Origin: Tigriopus japonicus
Lineage: Eukaryota; Arthropoda; Copepoda; Harpacticoida; Harpacticidae
Assembly: GCA_010645155.1 (NCBI GenBank)
Contig: CM021315.1
Coordinates: 11,974,902-12,038,901 of the forward strand
Length of the DNA stretch: 64,000 nucleotides
Reading direction: 5' to 3'
The position numbers and the translations under genes were made by a program. The stretch's first letter is position 1, and each line of letters starts with the position of its first letter. Positions 35,616 to 45,370 of the stretch are shown here, in pieces. The notes beneath the pieces are model-generated. The model was not told the DNA's origin. It made no database searches and saw only the letters and a program-made list of their open reading frames with translations.

Positions 35616-36071
35616 ATGGCCAGGAACTCTGAAGACGACAAGGACAAAAGGAATCCAGATGAGAAGATGAAGTGCGCAGTATTAGGTTGTGGTCCGCCCA
35701 CCGGCGGCTCCGCCCAAGCCTTCTTCCCTTTGCCGGACTCGGACCGTGAAGGCCCTCGGCGTACCCGTTGGCTGGGGGCCATCATGCCACCGCCTCGCTT
35801 TAAAAAGCTCGGCCAATGGCCACCCTCAAGCACGGCCCACATTTGTAGCCAGCATTTCGTGCGCGGCGAGCCTAACCTCAACGCCAATGACATTGATTTC
35901 GTGCCCTCGGTCTTGCCGTGGAAACGCGCGCCCCGCAAAATTTCACTAAAAACCCCGGCTTCAAGCGAGCGGGTCGAGCGGATCCTTCAATCTACTGGGT
36001 GCGAACAACGGCCAATTCCGTTATTATTCTCTGAGGCTGATGCACTTTGGCTTCGAGTTTTAAGCAATTGA
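35616..36071 (+). CDS. THAP-type zinc-finger exon
   Basis: The open frame encodes a C2CH THAP domain: MKCAVLGC (C-x4-C), then 51 residues, then ICSQHF (C-x2-H), with RTRWLGAI and the FVPSVLPW segment in the places of the conserved Trp and the AVPTIF-like motif. THAP domains bind DNA sequence-specifically and are found in transcription regulators and in transposases. Starting at Met-18 (35,667) would put the domain at the extreme N-terminus, as is usual. The frame stops at 36,071; an earlier splice donor is possible. A transposase-derived gene on the same strand lies just past the assembly gap, and the two are probably exons of one gene. Codon use is GC-richer than its surroundings. Confidence 0.75.
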   Translation: MARNSEDDKDKRNPDEKMKCAVLGCGPPTGGSAQAFFPLPDSDREGPRRTRWLGAIMPPPRFKKLGQWPPSSTAHICSQHFVRGEPNLNANDIDFVPSVLPWKRAPRKISLKTPASSERVERILQSTGCEQRPIPLLFSEADALWLRVLSN

Positions 36072-36234
36072 CAGCTTTAGGGCAATCAGTTGGGGGTTGT
36101 GAACAGTATTTCTTGTTTTGATTTCAACAGGCTGACTAAAACTGAAGGCGCTGCGACTTGAGCTTGTCTCAATCTTTGCTTCTTAGTTTTGGCATGTTGG
36201 TCATTAATAGAGCGAGGATAAATAAGTTGTAACT

Positions 36235-36900
36235 NNNNNNNNNNNNNNNNNNNNNNNNNNNNNNNNNNNNNNNNNNNNNNNNNNNNNNNNNNNNNNNNNN
36301 NNNNNNNNNNNNNNNNNNNNNNNNNNNNNNNNNNNNNNNNNNNNNNNNNNNNNNNNNNNNNNNNNNNNNNNNNNNNNNNNNNNNNNNNNNNNNNNNNNNN
36401 NNNNNNNNNNNNNNNNNNNNNNNNNNNNNNNNNNNNNNNNNNNNNNNNNNNNNNNNNNNNNNNNNNNNNNNNNNNNNNNNNNNNNNNNNNNNNNNNNNNN
36501 NNNNNNNNNNNNNNNNNNNNNNNNNNNNNNNNNNNNNNNNNNNNNNNNNNNNNNNNNNNNNNNNNNNNNNNNNNNNNNNNNNNNNNNNNNNNNNNNNNNN
36601 NNNNNNNNNNNNNNNNNNNNNNNNNNNNNNNNNNNNNNNNNNNNNNNNNNNNNNNNNNNNNNNNNNNNNNNNNNNNNNNNNNNNNNNNNNNNNNNNNNNN
36701 NNNNNNNNNNNNNNNNNNNNNNNNNNNNNNNNNNNNNNNNNNNNNNNNNNNNNNNNNNNNNNNNNNNNNNNNNNNNNNNNNNNNNNNNNNNNNNNNNNNN
36801 NNNNNNNNNNNNNNNNNNNNNNNNNNNNNNNNNNNNNNNNNNNNNNNNNNNNNNNNNNNNNNNNNNNNNNNNNNNNNNNNNNNNNNNNNNNNNNNNNNNN
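36235..36900. other. Assembly gap (666 N)
   Basis: The sequence is undetermined. The right flank reads attacattggcgcccgg, which resembles an LTR end followed by a primer-binding site, so unresolved retrotransposon sequence may fill the gap. Confidence 0.98.
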
Positions 36901-36984
36901 ATATTAATAACAATGTTTGGCTTTCTTATCGGGAAGATTACATTGGCGCCCGGTTAAAAGTTTTGTAGTAAATTTGAGATTCAG

Positions 36985-38300
36985 TCCAGATAATAACGGA
37001 AGGCATGTTTTACCAAGTAGATACTCTTTGTCGTCCAAAGATTTGACGCCACCAACCAAACAAAGAAAAGTTGAATCATCGGTAACTCAGATCAACAGAG
37101 ATTTCATCCCACCGATCATGTCTAAAAACATTGAATTTGACGAGTCCACCTTCGAAGATTCAAATTCAATGCAAACAACCCCAAAAACCAAATTGGCCAT
37201 GAAGCAACAATCTGTGGCAATACAATGCAAACTGGAAGGGGAGTTCACTTCAGGTTTTGTGTTCCAATCCAAATCTCTACCTTGCACCTTCAATTGGAAA
37301 AAAGAAATTGTGAGCCATTTGGAAACCCAATGTTCCATTCCGTCAGGCCTTCACGATCCCATTATGGGGGACGCCAACAATCTCAATTACAACCCATTCC
37401 TATCTCCTCAAAACACATCCGATGTTGTTGGAATTCCTGCCTTGGGTTTGGACCTGATGGTATTAATGCTCAAAAAGTCAGTGACCGCCTCGGGTATTTT
37501 AAGCCTAGAAGAACAGGTGATGTTGTTTTTGATGAAGCTCAAACACAACCCCTCGTTTGCGTTCTTGGGAGCCTTGTTCAAAATCAGCGAGAACCTCTCC
37601 AAAGAGATCTTCAAAGAGATCTTGAAAGTCACTCATGACAAAGCCACCTCTTACGAATGGTGGCATTACATGACCAAGGTAAACCTTATGTCGTCGCAAA
37701 GGTTCAAGAACAATTTCCCACAATGCCGAGGAATATATGACTTCTTTGAGGTCATGGTACAATCCGAACATGCCAATCATTTAGCCAGTACACTGACTTT
37801 CTCAGGCAGCTCCAAACTCGTGGCATTCAAAATGCGAACCTTGATGGTGGTGACTCCTTCGGAGGTTATAGCATTCCTGTCATCGGTAAGCAATTATCCT
37901 TTGAATGTTTCGTTACAAGACTTGAAAAAAAACCTGTTGATTATTATAGGCTCAACCCAGTCATGTCTCAGAAATGGACCTTGTAAACCAATCTGGGTTA
38001 TTGGGCAAACTGTTGGCCGGAGACGTGATATTGTCGGACAAAGAATTGCCACGAATTGTTGAAGAGGAGAAGAGCAAATTTGTAGTTTTGCCACCCGATT
38101 CTGTCAAATCCTCTGAAGGAGAGTCTGTCCAAGATGGATCTCCCCGAAAATTTGTTCAAGAGTTTGCATGTAAACTGAGACACTTTCAGATCTTGAATTT
38201 CCTGGAGTACGACCTTCTCGAGGATATTGATTCTATTTTGAAATGTGTCGCGTTTATTTCGAATCACTTTCCCGAACTCGGCTCCAAGTCAGACGAATAG
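36985..38300 (+). CDS. Transposase-derived protein with HTH_Tnp_4 and DDE_Tnp_4-like regions
   Basis: Two exons: about 36,985-37,885 and 37,950-38,300, joined TCATCG|GTAAGC to TTATAG|GCTCAA in phase. The upstream boundary is an AG at 36,984, so an earlier exon is expected. The middle contains LSLEEQVMLFLMKLKHN, the helix-turn-helix found before DDE_4 transposases. Next come NFPQCRGIYDFFEVMVQ (where the first catalytic Asp lies in the family), a TPSEVIAFLSS segment, and in exon 2 LAGDVILSDKELPRIV (second acidic region). The usual motif around the final Glu is not clear, and the GGxxSD motif of the family is absent. This suggests a gene no longer acting as a transposase, or a decayed one. Proteins combining THAP, HTH_4 and DDE_4 occur in ISL2EU- and Harbinger-related elements. 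Confidence 0.7.
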
Positions 38301-39282
38301 ACGCTCTAAACCATGTTATTTTTTTTTTTTGCTTATGATAATTGTGACTGAACGAAAGAACTTCACTTGAGATCCAGGTTTTAACCCATCTTCTAAAGAA
38401 TGGGGGTTTAGAAGAAAGTTAGAGATTTCTTTCCATTTCGAAAAATTTACAAAATGGTTCAGAAGAATGTGCCCACTGTGCCCGACTGTGCCCACACATG
38501 AAAAAACTACCTCACGGGGACGCATTAAATTGATAACATTTGAAAAGGACACGAAAAAATAAAATTGAAAAAACACGAAAATGTGCATAGTAAAGAGAGC
38601 GCATCAAAAAAGCCACAGGGTAAATTACTTGTGTTAAAAGGGCCCTTTTTATGACATTTTTACCGTCACCGATTTATCGGTTGACCTCGCTACCTTGGTT
38701 AATTTACGTCGAGCCATTTTTATTGCGACTTTTTAACCATCTAGGCATTTGGGCAAATCAGTTTTGGTCAAGGTTCAGTGATGTACCTTACCATGTCGTG
38801 GGCATGAATGAAGGCTTTCGACGCACTGTACATACATATCTACCCTAAACCTTAATTCACCCAAACACCTACATTTTTCTTACCCGTTTCAAGATTGATG
38901 GAGTGAAGGGGTTCCACGTATGAGAGTTATCTTTTTGTAAGCAAAAATTTGCTCACTCATGTTAAACAAGAACCATTGTATCTCCCTGTGTTAGTTCTTT
39001 CACATTTTGCTCTCTCCAAAGTACCCTCAATTGGGTTGAGTGTGAACTATTTTGTGTATCGTAATGCAAAATGAGCCTTTCGGTAAGTTTAGACATTCCT
39101 GTTGACTGGATTATTTTGATGTTCGGTCCTTCAAACGAAAAGTAAAGAGTTTTTCAGCAGTTCAGGGAACAACTTTTCAAAAATGATTCAATAAACTATT
39201 GCTCTGTATTATTATTGAGTTAGTAGTTAAATCTGTTGGATATTTACGATTTACGAAGATGCCAAAGAGCTTGATGGTTGTA
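38301..39282. other. Intergenic stretch
   Basis: A short tandem of tgcccac/tgcccgac units lies at about 38,468-38,494. No gene was recognised. Confidence 0.5.
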
Positions 39283-39632
39283 CTGGGTATTTCAAAAGAA
39301 ACGGAATACCTAGTCATATCGCTTATAACTCGTGATCAAAACCATATAAGAAACCCACTTTCAGTGGATATGATTGTTGCTTCAAGAGTCAGAAAAAGCA
39401 TTTTTCCCCAAGTTTAATATTTAGGCGACGACGATTTTTCCCGTGAAAGGTCATTTCTGAAACAGAGCGTTCGTACCTCCGACTTTTTTCCTCATTCCAT
39501 AATTTGGCTACAATCGAAAATAAGGCGATTGTTATCTGCTGCATCTTTTTGAGCTTCATCCATTTTTTGTGAGATCAACCATTCCCGAGTTATGGACACA
39601 GAGTCCTGTTTCGTTTTATATGAATCACCCGG
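39283..39632 (+). mobile_element. TA-flanked MITE, complete copy (350 bp)
   Basis: The ends CTGGGTATTTCAAAAGAAAC and, reverse-complemented, CCGGGTGATTCATATAAAAC are imperfect inverted repeats flanked by TA on both sides (39,281-39,282; 39,633-39,634). The copy shares its body with those at 9433, 11,604 and 47,108. It has no coding sequence. TA duplication suggests mobilisation by a Tc1/mariner transposase. Confidence 0.85.
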
Positions 39633-39801
39633 TAATTCAAACCCCCAACTACAAAGTCCAAGTTTCCATCTATGTTTCTATCATGTCCAAGGACTCTTTT
39701 TCGGTCGAAGATAAGCTCCTTCTGAATTAAAGCACGGATAATCTATTTGCATGGAAGTTCTCTTTGCCTCGACTTTTAACACCACAGTCACGATTGTTGG
39801 C

Positions 39802-41795
39802 TTAACAAAAATATTCATCATGTTTGCACATGCTTGTGAACCAATCTTGAAGTTGAACATCAGTATGGGATAAATGCTTGTGTTGACTAAGTCTTGACCA
39901 TTTTTCGTGAGCCTTTATCAAGGGGAAAAGCCTTTGATAAGTACCCTTATTTTGGTTTTCAACGTAGACCGTTTTCAGTGTGTCCAACATTGCAGAAGAA
40001 ATACACTGGAAGCATAAATGGCATCGACGTTGATAACAAGAATTGGAACAATGTTGGCATTCTTCTGCTCCAGTCATGAGTTCCACGGTCGTGACAAAAT
40101 CTCGCTCTTGAAATCGAGCATCTCCACCCAAAGAACCCAAATCCAGGAGATGAAACGCTAGAATAAGATGAAATCAGTTATTAATCCTTGCCTTTTAAAT
40201 GTGAATGTTTGTACCTGGAATCAAATATCAAAACATGTGAGCTTTACTTGAAGATGTTTTTGATCTAGCATTTCGGTCGGACGTAGACGAAGAGCCTAGA
40301 GAGTAAATGATTTTTTTTTGTCAAAGCTTCAAATTTATTTATCATTTTGAAAATGTTTCTTGGTGCATGTTTTAAATTTTTTTTTAAAGGTTTCCACATT
40401 TTAAATATCCATTGTAATGAATTTCTGACAAAAGTTGCTCGTAAAGCCTCTTCTTCCATTGCCTCTTTTGCTTGAAAATTACCACCACAACATACCAGTT
40501 TGAAAACAAGTTTTGAATGATTTCGTTTGATTTCCTTAGGTATTTGTCTTAAAAATACTGGGTAAAATTCTATGTCTCAGATTTGTTATTTTTTTAGGGC
40601 GGTTTTTTTGCCCATCACTCCTGAATGAAATAATGCGGATCTTCTTCACTTTTCTTGAATCACCTACCATCAAAGAGATATCTTGAACATCGAACGATGT
40701 TTTTATCGTTATGGGTACTCATATGTGGGGAACCATTGGCCTCAATAAGAAATGGTTGAAGATCTTGTCCCACCATAAAGTCCCATCGCGTAAGTTGAAA
40801 GAAGGACGCGTTCCCTGCATTTGGAAACTCTTTGGCGGCCTTTCTGAGTCCAGGGAGTGCATCAAGGATCACTTCTAGGACCATCTGCTTCATTCGATCG
40901 TACAAGGCGTCAGGGTTGCCACCATAAGAGCGAATATAAGCCGCGAGTGCCTCATGGTGAGCATACTGAAGAGACGTGTAGTTTCTCAATTCTGGAATCC
41001 ACTCGGCATGAGAAAAGTGATGATCATGGACCACATAAGAGTCCAATGGACTGGAATTTGGGTTCTTTTCAAACTCTTGGTAGAGCTTGCTACAAAATCT
41101 GAGCATCATCTTCTTGTTAGTGTACACTCTGAGAGGATTAACTGATGTGACAAGGACGTACATGGTGAGATCAAATTTGTGTCCAGCTACGAGATATGGA
41201 GGGTGAAGAAGTTCTTGAATTAGAAGATTGTAACCTTCCCATTGACTCGAATCTTTAGCATTCACCAACGATACACTATGATGATGAGGATGTTTAGTTA
41301 GGAAAAACTTCTTGGGGTTGGCTTTCACATAAGACTTGAGGGCTTCAGAATCGTTGGGCACATGGAAGGATTTAGGCATGAATGGATATCCTCGAGTGGA
41401 TAGCATAGCTTTTTGAACAATTGCATTGAAACCCGGAATCTTATTGAGCCGTTGATGAGGACCCATGTTCTTCATTTGACTGAATAGGTAGTCCCAAGAG
41501 CACTCCAAGCCCCACACGAAATCTGCCTTTTGAATGTCATTGGTGGGCACGAAACCCACTTTTTCTGACACGGTTTGAACAGTTCGCAATCGATCTTGGG
41601 GACCACACAAATATACGGTTCGAGTTTTACCTGAAGTACAAATAGTGCTTTTCAATATTAGATGTGGATTGATAGTTGTGATTAAAGCTTACTCGATGGT
41701 TGATGCTTGCTTAGTAGAATGTAGAGCATAACATTTTGGATTATGGTTATTATTGCAATAACACTCAAGACGTGCTTGATCAAAGAACGACGCAT
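39802..41795 (-). CDS. TTLL-15-like tubulin-tyrosine-ligase domain protein
   Basis: Three exons: 41795-41693, 41630-40668 and 40157-39802, giving 473 residues. Phases match at both joins. The first exon encodes a basic start and a hydrophobic stretch (VIAIITIIQNVMLYILL), a likely signal anchor. The second carries the TTL (ATP-grasp) domain: FLTKHP and LIQELLHPPYLV in the ATP-binding region, KFDLTMYVLV, and RWDFMVGQDLQPFLIEANGS, where the family has its metal-binding acidic and Asn residues. The last exon adds a Cys/His-containing tail (HCSNSCYQRRCHLCFQC). TTL-like enzymes add glutamate or glycine to tubulin; a membrane-anchored form like nematode TTLL-15 is the closest layout I know. Substrate and activity are inferred. 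Frames inside the 510-base second intron were rejected because direct splicing keeps the family sequence. Confidence 0.85.
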
Positions 41796-42566
41796 GGCTA
41801 ACAAACACTTCAGAACACATTCGCAACAATTTCATACTAAGTTGAGATGGTCATTGGACCCCATCGAAACCATGGGAGACATCACATCAATGGTTTAGAG
41901 TAGTTAGAAGAAAATTGCTGCTTCAAACATTTTACGTTTGGTTGCAGACATAGATCAACAATTTTTTGTTGAGATTCTAGATTCAGCTTTGCTGAAACTT
42001 TAGCTTAAGGAAATGTCATGCAAATTTCATCTGCCGATTTTCTAAAGGTCATAGTTGCCGTATGTTGGTGCTATGTTAACCCAGCATTAAAAACTTAATG
42101 TCAAATCTTTTTCAGTCAGTCTAAGAATTGTACTTCGAGTATCTTCTCCCAAAGTCGAGCCAAAATTTTCACATTTTGATCTAGAATGAGGCAATTCTGT
42201 CGATGAACACAGAGCGCTTAAGGGCAGGTGAGAATACCTCGTTTCTCGCCGTTGGTGCCAAGCCCTGAATTGTACCTTTACACAACAGTTCTCCCCTCAG
42301 AATCGTCTAGCTTTACAGTTGTACATCAAGACTGCATGACAGACGGGCGAATGGGAGGCCTGCAAATCATGCACCTTTGTTGTATTCAGCCTGCCACCGA
42401 TTATGATCGCCTCCTACCTCAGTTCACGAACAGGTTTTTTCCCTTTCTACACTGTATCAAACGTACACATCGACCTTTTTCCAGCAGTCGCTAGATTATC
42501 TGATAACATTTATTTTTCCATTAGTTTTCGAGGCGATGCTCTGGGATAAAACTTGGGTTTTAATAT
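41796..42566. other. Intergenic stretch with a GST polyadenylation signal
   Basis: Nothing is recognised except an AATAAA on the minus strand near 42,509-42,514, about 55 bases past the stop codon of the first GST gene. Confidence 0.6.
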
Positions 42567-43354
42567 TTACTTGGGTCCAACGGGACGCTTGTCCAACCAG
42601 GACAAGACACCGGGATGCTCCTTGACGCGCTCCATATGCTCGACCAAGGTTGGGTGATCTTTCAAAAGGTCCATACGCTTCTCACTATGAGGCAAGTTGG
42701 GGAAGAAAGGATGGTCTTCCCAAGTCAGATTCTGGAGAAGGTCGAAATAGGCAATGTCCACATAGGAGAGGGTATCGCCCACCAGGAACTTGCCACCGTT
42801 CTTCTCCAAGTGCTTCTCTAAGGTCTTCAAAATCTCGGGGAGATCCTCCTCGAAAAGTTTCTTGCCGGCAGCATCTTTGTCAGCGTCAGATTTTCCAAAC
42901 ACGCCCATCATCTCTGGACAAGGACAAATTTGACGTAAGGCAGGAACTATTTTTCTTAAATTGAGGAATTAATTTACTCACTTCCAAAGATATCATTCAT
43001 GTATTCCATAAACATATCCATCTTAAGTTGTTCCAAGTCGTCGTTTCCCGCCAAACCGGCTTTCTTAGCCAGAAACTTGGCGATGGCATTGGTTTGGGCA
43101 TAGATTTCCCCATCATACTCCATGGTAGGGAGTTGTCCAAAGGGCGCGGCTATTGGAAAGTAGACTCTTTGTTCCAACAGGGATCCTATATCAAACGTTT
43201 TCGTAATAATTCACTTACTGGGCTTCAAAGCGGGCCAATCCTCCTTCTTGATTCGGATATCCTCGAAATCCATGTTTCCCGCCGAGAGAATCAATCTCAA
43301 GAGTTCGGCTTTGCCGGTGATGTCGAAGTAGGTGATCTTGATTGTGGGAGCCAT
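42567..43354 (-). CDS. Sigma-class glutathione S-transferase, copy 1
   Basis: Exons 43354-43219, 43149-42982 and 42913-42567 give 216 residues, the usual size for cytosolic sigma GSTs. The N-terminal thioredoxin-like domain has the catalytic-position Tyr in KITYFDITGKAELLRL (Tyr-9), the cis-Pro loop in FGQLPTMEYDG, and the glutathione-binding QTNAIAKFLA. The C-terminal helical domain includes GGKFLVGDTLSYVDIAYFD. The enzyme conjugates glutathione to electrophiles, and some sigma members also act on prostaglandin or lipid peroxide substrates. A second copy with the same exon pattern lies upstream on the same strand. An AATAAA near 42,510 fits the 3' end. Confidence 0.93.
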
Positions 43355-45370
43355 CTTGTTTGCTTATGAAGGGTTTGGACACGAAGAGTTATTTGGAACA
43401 GACCGTTGTCGTTGACGATAATAGTGAGAATGCCGGTTGGAACTGGAAGAACCACCACGTCTCCAAAAGACCAGCTCGCCTTAGTAACTCTACAAAAAAA
43501 GAGGAACTACCATTGAAGACAAACGCCAGCGAACGAGCGAGATGGTGATTTGAGCAAGCCATAGAGAAGAGGTACAGAGAAAACTACGTCCGTAATACTC
43601 ACTCACATGCCGGTTTGCTAGCATGACTCATTCGGCAATGATTTTGGTGCTTGAGGTGTATTCTTCCGAGTACTGAGTCAGAAACAGAGGTTGCTGTTGC
43701 ATAAAAAAAGTTGAAATCTGGAGTGGATCATATGTGCAACTATGGAGCACCTCAGGCTGTTTTTATCATGGATTCAGTTTGGGACACCTTTGGGCGAATT
43801 GTGCAAATTAAGTTCATGAGAATATATCACAATGAGGATGATTCTTTTCTTTAAACAAGAACTCTAGCAGTGGATATTTTGATTTTGTCCTCTTTTTTGC
43901 ACAACCTTTTTTTAACCTTCCTTGTAGATACTCAAGTATAGTAAGTATGCACATTTAGCTCAAGTGTACTAAATTACAATCAAGATGTAAATCAAACTCG
44001 ACTGTTTTCAAATCCACAACATATAAGCACGTTTTGTTGGTATTTGAGAAAATATGATATAACTATTTGAGAGTTTAATGATTTAAGCATTATACTCGAG
44101 AATGCTTACCTTGATTGTACTACAGGGTAGTCTGTAAAAAAAGTCCCGTTAGCTTTAGCAATCAGTTATGACAAAACAAGAGCTCATTGAGACTCTGTGT
44201 TTATAATACCAGGAAAAGTAGAAAGGTTTGTCTAACACTTTGTTTCCACCATCTAAGAAATTCTGCCAAAAAGGGGTTATTAAGTGTGTAGTCAAAGTTA
44301 GGATTTTTTTCTGAATAAAGTGTGCATAATTTGCGTGGGGGAGCCCTAACTTTTTCTAAACAAAAGTCAACTCATTTCACCGCGAGTTGCTATGAGAACT
44401 CTTTAAGATGTTTCCTTCAACTGTTACTAATTCAATGTCAAAGTTCCGTTTTTATATTTCAAGTGTTACTTTGTTGGGCATGGGGCACTAAATACGGATA
44501 ACCCAGTAACGTATAATCGAGCTAAACTTTTCATTGACACTAACATGCCTGTGATGTTAACTTTCTCGCTCTTAGGGCAATCGAAGCGTGGCTTTGTTGT
44601 GCCTTTTCATGGAGCGAGAGCGTCGACAAGTGAGACGACCAACTCGCACTGTGCATGCACTTGCAAAGAGACAAAACTTGGCATAATTCAAAAAATTGTG
44701 CAAAATATATTGCATTGACTTGTTCTAGCAATGTAATGATAGTTTAGCTACATCAAATAGAAAATTATGTTACAAGTTTGGCACATATGCTTGAGAAATA
44801 CTGAATTTTGTCTCTTTTCAAGTGCGAGTTCAAGTGCACTTCACAGTGCGAGCTAGCTGTGGCAGATGTCGACGCTCTCGCTCCATGAAAAGGCACAACA
44901 AAGCCACACTGCAATTGCCCTATTAAAATATGACGGTACCATCGAAAATCTTGAAGATTTTGCTTATTTCGAATTCTAGCCAAAAAGGTGGAGTTTTCAC
45001 GTTTTTTTCCCGTTCCTAATCCTCTCTCTCGTGTTCCCACTCGAGTGACTTGCGATTGTACAATGCACTGAGTGCATACAGGGAAGTTTTGTCTGAACTC
45101 CAAGGCCTCATTGGTGCGCCGGTTAACCACTCTGATAAAGTTTCTGCAATGTTTTAACACGAATAAAAGAAACGTTCCCTAAAAGAGAGAGTTTTTATTC
45201 AATCAGTGTTTTAGAGCACCACTCCCAGTTTTTTGGGGGTCGTCGTGTACATCGCACATGTTGGACTAAACGAAATTCCCTTGAAGTAAATGGATTCTGA
45301 AACATGCAACGGGTCGATTTCCCGGCATAAGTTCTCAAAATTAACAAGTGTTTTCCACGTTTCTTTCGTT
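43355..45370. other. Region between the two GST genes
   Basis: It holds a foldback element (44,575-44,920) and a mariner-like end (tacagggtagtctg) at about 44,122 without a partner. A minus-strand AATAAA at 45,194-45,199 is a good polyadenylation signal for the second GST. Reading frames at 44,540-45,160 lie in or beside the foldback element and are not genes. Confidence 0.6.
44575..44920. mobile_element. Foldback element with long inverted repeats (346 bp)
   Basis: The ends GGGCAATCGAAGCGTGGC and, reverse-complemented, GGGCAATTGCAGTGTGGC continue as close inverted copies for over 50 bases (cctttt, atggagcgagagcgtcgac) and then as looser ones to about 125 bases per arm. TA lies on each side (44,573-44,574; 44,921-44,922). 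The loop is about 100 bases. It has no coding sequence. TA flanks fit Tc1/mariner mobilisation, but a TTA duplication cannot be excluded. Confidence 0.8.

Noticed and set aside
36086..36913. 275-codon minus-strand frame
   Set aside because: It runs through the N gap and is an artefact.
40265..40459. Possible extra exon in the TTL-like gene
   Set aside because: Direct joining of 40,668 to 40,157 keeps phase and gives the expected FHLLDLGS continuation.
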